Source: Faecalibacterium sp. I4-3-84 (GTDB taxonomy: Bacteria > Bacillota > Clostridia > Oscillospirales > Ruminococcaceae). From it: 64,000 nt of DNA. Location of the stretch: positions 2,294,001 to 2,358,000 of the forward strand of contig NZ_CP094466.1 of assembly GCF_023347255.1 (NCBI RefSeq). The letters run 5' to 3'. The translations under genes were made by a program, and so were the position numbers. Shown piece by piece: positions 8,034 to 17,386 of this stretch (positions within the stretch are counted from its first letter, which is position 1; the number at the start of each line of letters is the position of its first letter). Below the pieces are notes generated by a model. That model had not been told where the DNA came from. It saw nothing but the letters and a program-made list of their open reading frames with translations, and made no database searches.

Positions 8034-9230
8034 TTAATATTCCAGAAGATGTCCCATCCGTGCCTGCTTCGTTTTCAGGTAAAACAGGTCATACGGGGTC
8101 GCCGTCATCTGAATGGGTACGCGCTCGGAGATCTCCAGCCCAAACTCGGAGAGCTGATATACTTTGTCTGGGTTATTGGTAAGCAGGCGCAGGCTTTTTA
8201 CGCCAAGTTCCCGGAGGATCTGTGCGCCGAGATAATACTCCCGTTCATCTCCATGGAACCCCAGAGCGAGATTGGCTTCCAGCGTATCCATGCCCTGCTC
8301 CTGAAGTTCATAGGCACGAAGTTTGTTGATCAGACCGATGCCCCGGCCTTCCTGCCGCATATAGAGCAGGATACCCCGGCCTTCTTTTTCGATCTGCGTC
8401 ATGGCAGCGGCCAGCTGCTGGCCGCAGTCACAACGCAAAGAGCCAAATGTATCTCCTGTCAGGCATTCCGAGTGGACGCGGCACAGAATATCCTTTCCAT
8501 CGCCAATGTCACCTTTTACCAGTGCAATGTGATGCTCTCCGTTCAGGCGGCTCACAAAACCATAAGCTCTGAAGGTGCCATACTTGGTGGGCAGGTTCAC
8601 TGCCGTCACCTGATCGACCAGTTTATCGTGACACTTGCGGTACTCCTGTAAATCACGGATGGTGATGAATTTGATCTGGAAACGCTCTGCCAGCTTTGCC
8701 AGTTCAGCGGTGCGCATCATCGTGCCATCCTCCCGCATGATCTCGCAGCACAGGCCGCATTCTTTCAGCCCTGCCAGACGGCACAGGTCAACGGTTGCTT
8801 CCGTGTGACCGTTGCGCTCCAACACACCGTTCTTTTTTGCCAGAAGGGGGAACATATGGCCCGGTCTGCGGAAATCTTCTGCTTTTGCGTGGTCGTCCAC
8901 ACAAGCCGTCGCCGTAATGGAACGCTCTGCGGCAGAAATGCCCGTAGAAGTAGAAACGTGGTCGATGGACACCGTAAATGCCGTTTCATGGTTGTCGGTG
9001 TTATGCTGCACCATCTGCGGAAATTGCAGCTTCTGGACGAAAGCCTCGGACATCGGCATACAGATCAGACCTTTGCCGTGGGTCGCCATAAAGTTGATGT
9101 TTTCGGTGGTGGCAAATTCGGCAGCACAGATGAAGTCCCCCTCGTTTTCACGGTCGGGGTCATCCGTTACCAGAACGATTTTTCCTTGTTTCAGGTCTTG
9201 CAAAGCTTCGGGAATGGTATTGAAGTTCAT
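8034..9230 (-). CDS. ribBA: Bifunctional DHBP synthase / GTP cyclohydrolase II
   Basis: 398 residues. Residues 1-200 are the RibB domain ([11 protein letters not shown] metal site, FAT-THGKGL, then HTEATVDL). Residues 205-398 are the RibA domain with zinc-binding [15 protein letters not shown] and RQEGRGIGL. It supplies both starting branches of riboflavin synthesis. It starts 12 bases after ribE. Confidence 0.97.
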   Translation of the reverse strand: MNFNTIPEALQDLKQGKIVLVTDDPDRENEGDFICAAEFATTENINFMATHGKGLICMPMSEAFVQKLQFPQMVQHNTDNHETAFTVSIDHVSTSTGISAAERSITATACVDDHAKAEDFRRPGHMFPLLAKKNGVLERNGHTEATVDLCRLAGLKECGLCCEIMREDGTMMRTAELAKLAERFQIKFITIRDLQEYRKCHDKLVDQVTAVNLPTKYGTFRAYGFVSRLNGEHHIALVKGDIGDGKDILCRVHSECLTGDTFGSLRCDCGQQLAAAMTQIEKEGRGILLYMRQEGRGIGLINKLRAYELQEQGMDTLEANLALGFHGDEREYYLGAQILRELGVKSLRLLTNNPDKVYQLSEFGLEISERVPIQMTATPYDLFYLKTKQARMGHLLEY

Positions 9231-9242
9231 CCTAAACTCTCC

Positions 9243-9884
9243 TTAAAAGCCGCAGCGCAGCAGTATTTCTTTTGTGAGCGTGTTTTGTTTCGGTGCTTCT
9301 GATGGAAGCAGCTTCTCGATATATTTTCCGATAACATCGGTTTCCAGATTGACAAAATCCCCTTTGTGCCGCTGGTTCAGGTTCGTCTGACAGACGGTGT
9401 GCGGTATCGTGGACACGGAAAAGCCCGTAGGTTCCACCGCAGCCACGGTCAGGCTGATACCGTCTATTGTGATAGAGCCTTTTTCGACGACATAGCGAAG
9501 GATTGAAGAATCTGCATGAATGGTGTACCAGATGGCCGTATCGTCTTTTCGGATATTGGCAATGCGTCCGACGCCATCCACATGGCCTGCTACGATGTGT
9601 CCGCCAAAACGTCCATTGGCAGGCATGGCACGTTCCAGATTGACCGCACTTCCAACGCTGAGCTGTGCAAGCGCAGAGCGGTTCAAGGTTTCGTGCATGA
9701 CATCTGCAGCAAAGCCATCCGGAAAGAGCTGCCTGACGGTCAGACAGATGCCGTTGACGGCGATGCTGTCACCGATCCTGGTTTCTTCCAGAACCGTTTT
9801 TGCACGAACAGTCAGTACGGCGGAATGCTGTCCCCGATTGATGGATTTTATTGTTCCGACTTCTTCCACGATTCCGGTAAACAC
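9243..9884 (-). CDS. ribE: Riboflavin synthase alpha chain
   Basis: 213 residues made of two similar lumazine-binding barrels. MFTGIVEEVG at the start is diagnostic; GDSIAVNGICLTV and GSITIDGISLTV are the paired internal motifs. Dismutates lumazine to riboflavin. Its start lies within ribD (37-base overlap). Confidence 0.97.
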   Translation of the reverse strand: MFTGIVEEVGTIKSINRGQHSAVLTVRAKTVLEETRIGDSIAVNGICLTVRQLFPDGFAADVMHETLNRSALAQLSVGSAVNLERAMPANGRFGGHIVAGHVDGVGRIANIRKDDTAIWYTIHADSSILRYVVEKGSITIDGISLTVAAVEPTGFSVSTIPHTVCQTNLNQRHKGDFVNLETDVIGKYIEKLLPSEAPKQNTLTKEILLRCGF

Positions 9885-10972
9885 GGGTACTCCACCTCAC
9901 TTTCAATCAGGAGATCCTCGCCCAGACGTTCCAACCGGCTATTTTTCAGCTGGAATGCTGCATCCGGGAACGAGACACCTGCGCCCTCAATGGGCGTTTT
10001 GGCATCTCTCCCCCCAAACAGCTTCGGGGCAATGTAAGCCTGTACCTGCTGCACGATGCCGCTTTCCAGTGCAGACCAGTTCAAGGTTCCGCCGCCTTCC
10101 AGCAGAATGCTGTCAATCTGCTCCTGCCCCAGCTGTTCCATCAGTTGCAAAAGATTCACATGACCGCATTGCTCTTCCAGAAAAAGAATCCGGCACCCGG
10201 CCTGTTGATATGCCGCCTGCTTCTCTGGGTCGCCGCAGCAGGTCGCAAGAATGGTGGGGACCTGTTTGGCGGTCATGACCACCTGTGATTGCAGCGGTGT
10301 CCGCAAATGCGTATCACAGATGATCCGGACGGGATCACGGCCACCCTCTATCCGGCAGGTCAGCAGTGGGTCATCTGCCAGAATGGTTCCGACTCCCACC
10401 ATAATGCCGCGGAATCGGTGTCGCTGCCGTTGAACATGATTCCGGGCAATTTCCCCGGTGATCCATTTGGAAGCGCCTGTGTATGTGGCGATTTTTCCGT
10501 CCATCGTCATGGCGTATTTCATGGAAACGAAGGGGCGTTTTGTGGTGATATAGTGGAAGAATACCTTGTTCAGCGCATCGCATTCCTCTTGCAGAACATT
10601 TTCGATCACATCTATGCCATGTGCACGCAGGAACGCAATTCCTTTTCCAGCCACCAGCGGATTCGGGTCAGCAGAACCCACGACCACCCGGTGAATGCCC
10701 GCGTCCAGAATCGCATCCACGCAGGGCGGCTGCTTTCCGTAATGGCAGCACGGCTCCAATGTCACATACAGGGTCGCTCCCTGCGGATCTTCGGTGCAGG
10801 ATGCCAGCGCATTGCGCTCCGCATGAGCCTGACCGTATCTCTGGTGCCAGCCCTGTCCGATGGTCCTGCCCTCTTTTACGACCACGGCACCCACCATCGG
10901 GTTGGGAGATGTCCATCCGCAACCCTTTTTTGCAAGCTGCAAAGCCAGACGCATATAATCTTCGTCGTTCAT
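9848..10972 (-). CDS. ribD: Bifunctional diaminohydroxyphosphoribosylaminopyrimidine deaminase/reductase
   Basis: 374 residues. N-terminal zinc deaminase (HAERNA, then EPCCHYGKQPPC) and C-terminal reductase (about 150-365; EGGGTLNWSAL). The start at 10972 (MNDEDYMRLAL, with GGAGG just upstream) is preferred over the in-frame 11005 start, which lies in the riboswitch terminator. First gene of the operon. Confidence 0.96.
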   Translation of the reverse strand: MNDEDYMRLALQLAKKGCGWTSPNPMVGAVVVKEGRTIGQGWHQRYGQAHAERNALASCTEDPQGATLYVTLEPCCHYGKQPPCVDAILDAGIHRVVVGSADPNPLVAGKGIAFLRAHGIDVIENVLQEECDALNKVFFHYITTKRPFVSMKYAMTMDGKIATYTGASKWITGEIARNHVQRQRHRFRGIMVGVGTILADDPLLTCRIEGGRDPVRIICDTHLRTPLQSQVVMTAKQVPTILATCCGDPEKQAAYQQAGCRILFLEEQCGHVNLLQLMEQLGQEQIDSILLEGGGTLNWSALESGIVQQVQAYIAPKLFGGRDAKTPIEGAGVSFPDAAFQLKNSRLERLGEDLLIESEVEYPCLPESWKKSEQ

Positions 10973-10989
10973 CGTGTCGCCTCCAAAAG

Positions 10990-11018
10990 AAAAAGCCCTG
11001 AACAAAAACGTTCAGGGC
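10990..11018 (-). terminator. Riboswitch-associated intrinsic terminator
   Basis: Read leftward, GCCCTGAACG, loop, GTTCAGGGC and five T, ending 18 bases before the ribD start. It lies downstream of the FMN aptamer and is the likely expression platform: FMN binding favours this hairpin and stops transcription before ribD. Confidence 0.85.
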
Positions 11019-11127
11019 AAGCCGAAAAGACACAAGGGACTCTTGTGCAAAAAAGAAAGCTCCAGAATGCAAACGCATCCCAGAGCAGCCTCCACAAGCA
11101 CAGAACCGTGCGGGCTCTGCGCTTGGT

Positions 11128-11236
11128 ATCTTCTTTCATCCAGACTGTACTGTCGGCTTCGGAGTTTCACCGAATCATGCCTTACGGCTCGTGGGCTGTA
11201 CCACCGGTAGGGAATCACACCCTGCCCTGAAGATTT
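11128..11236 (-). promoter_or_regulatory. FMN riboswitch (RFN element)
   Basis: Read leftward, all conserved RFN blocks are present in order: CTTCAGGGCAGGGTG, TTCCCTACCGG, AGCCCACGAGC, GATTCGGTGAAACTCCG, AGCCGACAGTACAGTC and GGATGAAAGAAGA. It controls ribD-ribE-ribBA-ribH. A further pairing (CACAAGAG with CTTGTG) lies between aptamer and terminator and could form the anti-terminator. Confidence 0.96.
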
Positions 11237-11342
11237 CTGATTCAATTACAGCGGCATTATAGCACGGCTCCTTTCGGATTGCAAGGGCATTCTGCAAACC
11301 GGGACGAAACCGGGATGAAGCGAATCGCTACAACAATAAAAT

Positions 11343-11490
11343 CACATCGTCCGTAGGACAATGTGAACGGAGAATCCAAAGGGGCGCGGGTCGCCAGTGG
11401 CGACCTCAAAATGCGTTGCATTTTGAAGCGCTTGACCGAGCCGACAGGCGAGAGCAGCGCCCTTTGGCACACGACTTTGCTTGCAAAGTC
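11343..11490. repeat. Cluster of perfect short hairpins
   Basis: Stem-loops packed in 148 bases: CACAT..ATGTG (11343-11365), GGTCGCC-agt-GGCGACC (11389-11405), CAAAATGC-gtt-GCATTTTG (11407-11425) and GACTTTGC-tt-GCAAAGTC (11473-11490). A closing stem CCAAAGGGGCGC (11376-11387) pairs with GCGCCCTTTGG (11457-11467) around the middle hairpins. It could be a multibranched RNA or a recombination site. No coding role is supported. Confidence 0.5.
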
Positions 11491-11557
11491 TATTCCGAAC
11501 AAGACGGTACGAATGGGAGGTGCTGGAAATGGCAGCAGAAAAGACCAAGGTCTACAC

Positions 11558-11984
11558 ATGAAGGTAGATACCACTGCCATTGAGCAGGAGATCGCCGCCT
11601 ATGAGAAGCAGCTACGGCAGCACTACTCCACAAAATCCCGGCTTATGGAGGAGATCGACAGCCTTGACCCGGACGACCGCCTTTATAAGATGTACGATAA
11701 AATCGAAGAGGTGGAAAATGGACTGATGGATGCCCGGGCAAAGAAGCAGGCCATTGAAGCCGACAAAATCACAGGCGACAACATCTATAAGATCCTGATT
11801 TGCTTTGACAAGTTTTATGCCACCATGACCGAGGCGGAACGCCGCAGACTGGTGGAAATTTTGATCGACGAGGTGCAGATCTGCCCGGAACGCCAGCCTA
11901 ATGGACAGTGGCTGAAGTCCGTCCGGTTCAAGCTGCCCATCATCGACCATGACCTTGAATTGAGTTTGGACAATCAGGATCGTG
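11558..11984 (+). pseudogene. C-terminal fragment of a serine recombinase
   Basis: The sequence AIEQEIAAYEKQLRQHY, with the later LMDARAKKQAIEADKIT and AERRRLVEILIDEVQI, matches the coiled-coil tail of large serine recombinases. The catalytic and zinc-ribbon domains are missing. Just upstream an unrelated gene start (MAAEKTKVYT behind GGGAGG) is cut off at 11558. The fragment ends abruptly in the rhodanese gene of the opposite strand near 11985. Scar of a deleted mobile element. Confidence 0.75.
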
Positions 11985-12370
11985 TCGAAGTCGCAGACGC
12001 TCTGATACCCCAGCGCCAGCAGCTTTTGTGCAGCATCCTTGCTGCGGCGGCCGCTGCGGCAGTAGATCAGCAGCGTCGCCTCCTTATCGGGCAGCGTCTC
12101 GGGCATTTCGCTCCCGATGCTCTCGTTGGGCACAAGGACGGCGTTTTCAATATGCCCGCCATCGTATTCCTCCCGGGTGTGGACATCCACCACCACGATC
12201 TCCTGCGAGATCATCATCTCATAGGCTTCCTCGGCGCTGATCTTATGATACGCCGCCTTGCCGGGAGCGTCCTCCTCTGTCGGCACCGGCTTGTCCTTGG
12301 TTCCCCCGCAGCTCACCAGAAGCAGTGCAAGCACGGCGGCAAGTGCCGCGAAAAGCAATATCTGACGCAT
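11985..12370 (-). pseudogene. Truncated rhodanese-like lipoprotein
   Basis: Signal peptide with lipobox (LLLVSC) from the start at 12370, then a rhodanese domain (EIVVVDVHTREEYDGGHIEN, then LLIYCRSGRRSKDAAQ with the active-site Cys). After ALGYQSVCDF the frame runs into the recombinase fragment, so the last ~12 residues of the domain (normally a GG..W segment) are lost. Might still fold; export and sulfur-transfer role are inferred. Confidence 0.75.
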
Positions 12371-12491
12371 AATCAACCTCCAATGCAACTGTGTTTACTG
12401 CTGATACAGTTTATATTGAAATATAACAGATACAGTTAAAACTGTTAAGGTACTTCGAGGCAGCTTTTGGCGCACAAGCCCTTTGTGGTTG

Positions 12492-12519
12492 TTGACAGAG
12501 AAAAAAATATAGGTATAAT
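12492..12519 (+). promoter_or_regulatory. Strong sigma-A promoter for fur-remnant/ferritin
   Basis: TTGACA (12492-12497), 16-base spacer, TATAAT (12514-12519). Two GATACAGTT repeats further upstream (around 12398 and 12428) may be regulator sites. Confidence 0.8.
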
Positions 12520-12566
12520 AAAAGCAAAATAATAAGACTCATTCTTGCATTTAGAGGGTTGGCGGT

Positions 12567-12740
12567 ATGCCAAAATACGCAGAGGAGATATTGGCCGCCG
12601 TAACGGAGCTGCAGCAGCATCTCAAGGCGGAGCAGGTGTTCCTGGAGATGAAAAGGGAGCATCCCAGCATCGCTCTGGGTACGGTATATCTGCCCCCCCC
12701 TGCCGGGAGCAGGAAAAAGACAATCTTATGGAGGAGAAGT
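12567..12740 (+). pseudogene. Fur/PerR-family regulator with internal deletion
   Basis: MPKYAEEILAAVTELQQHL followed by LKAEQVFLEMKREHPSIALGTVY is the N-terminal winged helix of a Fur-type protein. After TVY the DNA jumps to a C-terminal remnant (CPPCREQEKD is visible in another frame, across a C8 run), so the metal-binding domain is missing. The junction lies in TATAT. The frame stays open into ferritin (ATG 12744), so a Fur-N/ferritin fusion could be made, though ferritin has its own RBS. Confidence 0.7.
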
Positions 12741-12743
12741 ATT

Positions 12744-13253
12744 ATGAACGCAAACGTATCTAAGCTGCTCAACGAGCAGATCAATAAGGAGTTCTACTCC
12801 GCCTATCTGTATCTGGACTTTGCCAACTACTACGCCGCCGTCGGACTGGACGGCTTTGAGAACTGGTACCGGGTACAGGCGCAGGAGGAACGGGATCACG
12901 CCATGCTGTTTTATCAGTATTTGCAGAATAACGGCGAGGGCGTCACCTTTGAGGCTATCGCAAAGCCGGAGTGGGAGCGAGTCGATCACATGACCCCGCT
13001 GAAAAAGGCACTGGAGCACGAGAAGCTGGTCACCGCCAGCATCGATGCCATCTACGCCGCCGCACACGAGGTCAGGGACTTCCGTACCATGCAGACGCTG
13101 GACTGGTTCATCAAGGAACAGGGCGAGGAGGAGAAGAACGCCGCCGACCTCATTACCAAGATGGAGCTGTTCGGCGGTGACAGCAAGGGGCTGTATATGC
13201 TAAACAGCGAGCTGAAGGCACGGGTCTACACCGCGCCCTCGCTGGTGCTGTAA
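12744..13253 (+). CDS. ftn: Ferritin
   Basis: 169 residues, a bacterial non-heme ferritin storing iron in a 24-mer. Ferroxidase ligands are visible: Glu in NKEFYSAYLYL, QAQEERDHAM (Glu and His) and the later IKEQGEEEKNA. GGAGGAG lies 9 bases before ATG 12744. It follows a strong promoter and the remnant of a Fur-type gene that probably once regulated it; without that regulator expression may be constitutive (inference). Confidence 0.95.
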   Translation: MNANVSKLLNEQINKEFYSAYLYLDFANYYAAVGLDGFENWYRVQAQEERDHAMLFYQYLQNNGEGVTFEAIAKPEWERVDHMTPLKKALEHEKLVTASIDAIYAAAHEVRDFRTMQTLDWFIKEQGEEEKNAADLITKMELFGGDSKGLYMLNSELKARVYTAPSLVL

Positions 13254-13286
13254 GCCCCGCGCGTCTGCGGGCTTTCGCATCAGGCA

Positions 13287-13322
13287 AAAGGCAGACTGCA
13301 TACAGGTGGTCTGCCTTTTCTT
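13287..13322 (+). terminator. Terminator after ferritin
   Basis: AAAAGGCAGAC hairpin with GTCTGCCTTTTC and a T-rich tail. Confidence 0.8.
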
Positions 13323-13377
13323 CCACCAGACGGTTAGATTGTGCTAACTGCGTATAAAACAGAAAGGACTTCAGAAC

Positions 13378-13592
13378 TTGAACAAGGAAAAGGAGACCGA
13401 AACCGTTACCCTCATGGTGCGCCGGTATTGTTGTGGCGTGCATTGGACAAGGGGCGAGGCGCTTTGTCCGGCGTGCAATGCACTGCTGGAATACTCCTGA
13501 GAGCGGCGGGACAGATGCCTGCAAGGGAAAATTTAGTGGCACTTTGAATCCTTTCCGAGAGGCACAATGCGGCAAAAAATAAAGAAGAGATA
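13378..13592 (+). pseudogene. Remnant of nitrous-oxide-stimulated-promoter family protein
   Basis: TTG 13378 opens NKEKETETVTLMVRRYC, CPACNALLEYS and then a stop. Homologues continue with a cysteine-rich RLDxCxxGxxKxxCxxC segment and an MRxKI ending. A trace of the ending (MRQKIKK) is seen at 13569 in another register. Frameshift plus loss of the second cysteine cluster. Confidence 0.55.
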
Positions 13593-13604
13593 AGGGCAAC
13601 GGCT

Positions 13605-14219
13605 ATGAAAGAACGAAAGACCTTCTGGGACAAAAATGCCGGTCGTTACGACCGCTTTATGCGAAAGGATCGGGCGGCATACGAAGAGATGTATAAGCTG
13701 ATCCGACCGGTGGTGAAAGCCAAAACGGTGCTGGAGCTGGCGACCGGCACGGGACTGATTGCAAAGCACATTGTGAACGCGGCAGCGCACATCGAGGCGA
13801 CGGATGCCTCCGCGGAGATGATTGCAGAGGCCAAGCGTGATAACCACTCTGCCAAGCTGCACTTTTCCGTGCAGGATATGTTCCGCCTTCCCTATGCGGA
13901 TAAGTCCTTTGATGTGGTGATCGTGTCCAATGCGCTGCACATCGTGCCGCAGCCGGAAAAAGCCCTACAAGAAATCAAGCGGGTGCTGAAAGAGGACGGC
14001 GTGCTCATCGCGCCGACCTTCACCCACGCGGGAAACTCGTTTTCCGGCAAGGTCAAGGCATTTTTCATGAAGCTGGCAGGCTTCCCTCTCCACAGCAGAT
14101 GGACGAGCGAGAAATACCTGCGTTTCCTGCGGCAAAACGGCTGGACGGTGCGGAAAAGCGCTGTCCTGAAAGCTTCGTTCCCGCTGACCTATGCCGAGTG
14201 TGTAAAAATGGAGGTGTGA
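13605..14219 (+). CDS. Class I SAM-dependent methyltransferase
   Basis: 204 residues with VLELATGTGLIAKHI (motif I), ATDASAEMI (motif II acidic residue) and FDVVIVSNALHIV (motif IV), the pattern of UbiE/Methyltransf_11 enzymes. Substrate unknown. It starts 12 bases after the previous remnant and ends just before a broken GGDEF gene. Confidence 0.85.
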   Translation: MKERKTFWDKNAGRYDRFMRKDRAAYEEMYKLIRPVVKAKTVLELATGTGLIAKHIVNAAAHIEATDASAEMIAEAKRDNHSAKLHFSVQDMFRLPYADKSFDVVIVSNALHIVPQPEKALQEIKRVLKEDGVLIAPTFTHAGNSFSGKVKAFFMKLAGFPLHSRWTSEKYLRFLRQNGWTVRKSAVLKASFPLTYAECVKMEV

Positions 14220-14220
14220 T

Positions 14221-14564
14221 ATGGATCTCAACGGCTTGAAGCGCTGCAACGACTGTTCGGCTATGCGGCGGGCGACGCCCTGATCTGCCGTGTAGCTGAC
14301 GCGCTGAACGATGTGTTCCCCGGTGAAGCCTGCCGCATCGGCGGGGACGAGTTCGTGGTCATCTGCTGCCCGGTCACGCAGGAAAAATTTGAACAGCAGG
14401 TGGAAGCTCTGCGGGCGGCACTGGTCCGCCATCAGGTGGATGCAGCCATCGGCTCGTTCTGGCAGTCGTTGGTCGAAGACCTGCCCGCCTTCCTCCGCGA
14501 AGCCGACGACCGGATGTACAGGGAAAAAGAACGCCAGAAGCGCGCAGCGCGGCCCTCGGTTTAG
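14221..14564 (+). pseudogene. Frameshifted GGDEF (diguanylate cyclase) fragment
   Basis: DLNGLK at 14221 is the usual start of the GGDEF core, but the frame shifts at about 14248 and continues as FGYAAGDALICRVADAL and CRIGGDEFVVI, with the intact GGDEF signature. The sensory N-terminus is absent. Catalysis from this fragment is unlikely because the substrate-binding half is out of frame. Confidence 0.75.
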
Positions 14565-14605
14565 GCGAACCGTTCTGGATCCAATAGCATACAATAAACA
14601 GCGCC

Positions 14606-14633
14606 CGCCGGGAGATCTCCCGGCGGGCGTTGC
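14606..14633. terminator. Long perfect palindromic terminator
   Basis: CGCCCGCCGGGAGA and TCTCCCGGCGGGCG form a 14-bp perfect stem with no loop bases left over. T-tract is weak. It lies between convergent gene remnants. Confidence 0.65.
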
Positions 14634-14663
14634 TGTGTTCAGAGGAACGTTATTTTTCTTGCC

Positions 14664-15160
14664 TTACTTTGCGGCATCCACCAGCACACCAACGTAGCCG
14701 GCAGTATCCACCAGCGTGGCACTGGAAACGGCGTCCACAGCCTTTTCATCTTTGCTCAGAGCCTCGGCGTCGGCAATGCTCATGCCGTTCACGTGGTTCT
14801 GGATGGCGTCGTAGTTGGCATCCAGCGAAACGGTGGAACCAGCCTTTTCGGCCATCATCTTGCTGTAGTAATCGGCGTTGACCCGCTTGGACATCAGCAC
14901 CTTGCCCTCAGCGTAGCCTGCGCCGAAGTCAGAATCGGAGTTGGGCACACCGACGACCCCGGCGTCCGAACCGGCAAACTGGAACTCGTCAATGTAGCTC
15001 AGCACGATGGTGTCCCCGGCGGTGGCGACAGCGCCGGAGGTGAAGCACTTGGTGCCGTGTGCGGCCCCATAGACCACATTCAGCTTCAGGTCCTCGGAGC
15101 TGCCGTTGAACTCCACGGCCTGCGTGGTCTGGGCGTTTTTTGCGGCATTTTGGTTTTTTC
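14664..15160 (-). pseudogene. C-terminal part of a secreted FMN-binding-like protein
   Basis: About 165 residues ending VDAVSSATLVDTAGYV, like the VSGAT motif ending of FMN-binding/extracellular electron-transfer lipoproteins, with repeated Ala/Asp-rich beta segments. The 5' end is missing: the frame continues into a truncated virD4 gene at about 15160. Function is tentative. Confidence 0.5.
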
Positions 15161-16071
15161 TTACCCAGATCCTCAAACAACAGGTCTACCGGATTCTGAT
15201 AGGTTTCATCATCTTCCGAAACCTGCATAGTGTTTAGCATTTCCAGCAATGTTGCAAAGTTTTGCTCTTCAACTGGGGCTTCATAATGCAGATAGGCAAT
15301 CAGTGAAACCAGCAAAAGCCGTTCCGCTTTGTCCCAGAATGGGTCGCCGCCCTGACCTTCACCTTTGGTGTTGGTCATCAGTGCAGTCACGAGTTTCAGC
15401 ACATCCTTTTCACTATGGATGTACGCCATAGGGTTATAGCGCATACTCTTGGAAAAGTTGATCGTGTTGAAGAATTTTAGCTTGTAGCCGTGCTTTAACA
15501 GGGCTTCTCCACATTCCACGCCGATACTACCTTTCGGATCTGTAACCACGAATGATACCGGAAAATTCTTGGAATCACATTGCAGCAGATTCGGCTTGAT
15601 AAAGAACCTTGTCTTACCGCTGCCGGAACCGCCCACCACCAGCACATTTTTGTTCCGGGCGTTTTTGGGGTCCGGTGGGCGGTTGGACATCATCAGCCGT
15701 TCCGTTTTGGTCAGGATAATGTTGTCGGCAAACTTGGGAGCCATGAACGGTTCAATATCCTTGGGTGTGCCCCACCGGGCAGAGCCGTACTCCATGCCAT
15801 GGCGGTACTTCTTGGCGTTTTTTCCACGCAAATAGACCGCCAGCCGTAACCCTGCACCACAGCACAGACCCACCAGCAAATCAAGCGGATGCAGGCTGGG
15901 CAGAGGGTTTGCAAATGCCACCGGGATCGTACCCATCATGGACATAATCTTATCGCCCAGTTCTTTGCCCTCGGCAAGTCGCCACGCTTCGCCAAAGTTG
16001 GTTGCCACCAGCCCCAGCAAAATATAGGGCAGGTACAGTGCCAGCAGCTTTGTCAGTTTTTTCGTGGTCAC
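15161..16071 (-). pseudogene. VirD4-like coupling protein, N-terminal part
   Basis: About 300 of ~600 residues. Two N-terminal membrane segments, EYGSARWG, Walker A GGSGSGKTR and DPKGS are present, ending at DLLFEDLGKK where the sequence switches to the FMN-binding-like gene. The Walker B half is missing, so it cannot pump DNA. Overlaps pcfB by 4 bases. Confidence 0.85.
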
Positions 16072-16532
16072 AGTCCACGCTCCTGTTCCTTGTGCCGGAC
16101 TTTGCCGGGGAGTTCTGCCGCCGCCTGCACCAGTTCATGCAATTGTGCCAGCACCGAGGGGCGTTTGTCCTTGTTGAGCAAAGATGCCGAATACTCCTTG
16201 AACGCCGAGTGAAAGGCTTCTGCGTCCGGGGCTTTGAAAAAGACCAGATACCGGGGCGGCACCTCGGATGTGTCCTTGCGGATGGCATAGTCGATGCCGT
16301 ACTTTTTGGCATAGCGTTCCAAGCCACGGATACCGGTCTTGCTGATCTCCACGCTGGACACGCCCCGGTTTTGCCGCAACAGGGTGCGAACACTCTGCTT
16401 GCCTTGGGATGCTTTGGACTGGTACAGCCGAAACGCCGCCTTGACCGCCCGCAGGACGGTCCGGGCAGACAGCTTTGTGGTCGAGATCATAATGTTGAAT
16501 GACTTCTGTTCGATTTCTTCCTGCACTGCCAT
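16068..16532 (-). CDS. pcfB: PcfB family conjugation protein (DUF3801)
   Basis: 154 residues with the PcfB signature: early EQKSFNIMISTTKLSART, central KTGIRGLERYAKKYGIDYAI and RYLVFFKAPDAEAF. PcfB works with the coupling protein to bring the relaxosome to the transfer channel. A paralogue lies in the second element at 28267. Confidence 0.85.
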   Translation of the reverse strand: MAVQEEIEQKSFNIMISTTKLSARTVLRAVKAAFRLYQSKASQGKQSVRTLLRQNRGVSSVEISKTGIRGLERYAKKYGIDYAIRKDTSEVPPRYLVFFKAPDAEAFHSAFKEYSASLLNKDKRPSVLAQLHELVQAAAELPGKVRHKEQERGL

Positions 16533-16535
16533 CTA

Positions 16536-17169
16536 CGATCTGATAGATGGTATCCTCATCGTCCGGGCAGAGCCGGAGCAGAAGGTCTACCTCCAAGGGC
16601 TGCGAAAAATATTCTTCCAGTTGGGCGCGTTTGCTCATCCAGTCGTTTTCATCGCAATAGATAGGATCAGTATCGCTTACCTCTGTATTATTTCTCTCAG
16701 TCTTATTACATCGTAGTTTGGCCGGGTCTTGAAGCGTATTCTGGACGGTTCCAGAATCGTCATTATCACGATTCAAGTAGGGCGTTTTTGACGATTCTGA
16801 CGAAAAATTCTTTACATAGATGAGATCGGGCTTGCCCAGCCCCCTCCGTTTGCGTTCAATCAGGCCGTACTCTTCCAGTTCTCGCAGCAGCTTGGTGGCC
16901 TTTTTATCGGCACAGCCCAGTGAATCCTGCACCTCCTGCACAGTATAGATGATGAACACCCGCCCAGCATTGTCCAACCAACCATTCCGGGCTGAAAGGC
17001 TCATGCGGTCCAGCAGGATACCATACAGGGTTTTGGCATCTGTGGAAAGCGGTTGGAAGTGGCTATCCTGAAACAACAGCTTGGGAATCCGGTAGAAGGA
17101 GAACAGCTCGCTGGACTGTCCATAGAAGTAATCAAGGTCTGCGGTTCTTGTCGGCTTTTTTTCGGGCAT
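16536..17169 (-). pseudogene. repA: RepA_N-type replication initiator, C-terminally truncated
   Basis: From ATG 17169: YRIPKLLFQD, then LSTDAKTLYGILLDRMSLS and KKATKLLRELEEYGLIERK are the RepA_N winged-helix domain. The frame reads to LCPDDEDTIYQIVDG and then merges, in another frame, with the start of pcfB at 16532, so the C-terminal domain and any genes between repA and pcfB were deleted. Confidence 0.8.
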
Positions 17170-17386
17170 AGAGAATATCCCATTTTTCAGGTGTGGAACG
17201 GAATACATTGACCTGCTTCTTATAAGGGCAGTGGGCATACAGGCAGGTGCGGAATTTGAAATCAGGCCGATAGTACGGACACAGCTTGCAGCTGTCCGGG
17301 GCACGGTCAGAACCTTCGCCAGCAGCGATCACATGGTGCATGGAGTGCTGAACATGGCGCAGAGTTTCGTTTCGCTTGTGGCTCAC
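17132..17386 (-). CDS. Small cysteine-rich protein of conjugative element
   Basis: 84 residues with CKLCPYYRPDFKFRTCLYAHC, a zinc-binding pattern (CxxC..C..C). It overlaps repA by 38 bases and the gene upstream by 4. Common next to repA in such elements; function unknown. Confidence 0.6.
   Translation of the reverse strand: MSHKRNETLRHVQHSMHHVIAAGEGSDRAPDSCKLCPYYRPDFKFRTCLYAHCPYKKQVNVFRSTPEKWDILYARKKADKNRRP

Noticed and set aside
8805-10278. Long plus-strand frames opposite ribBA, ribE and ribD
   Set aside because: Antisense shadows of well-conserved riboflavin genes with no ribosome sites.
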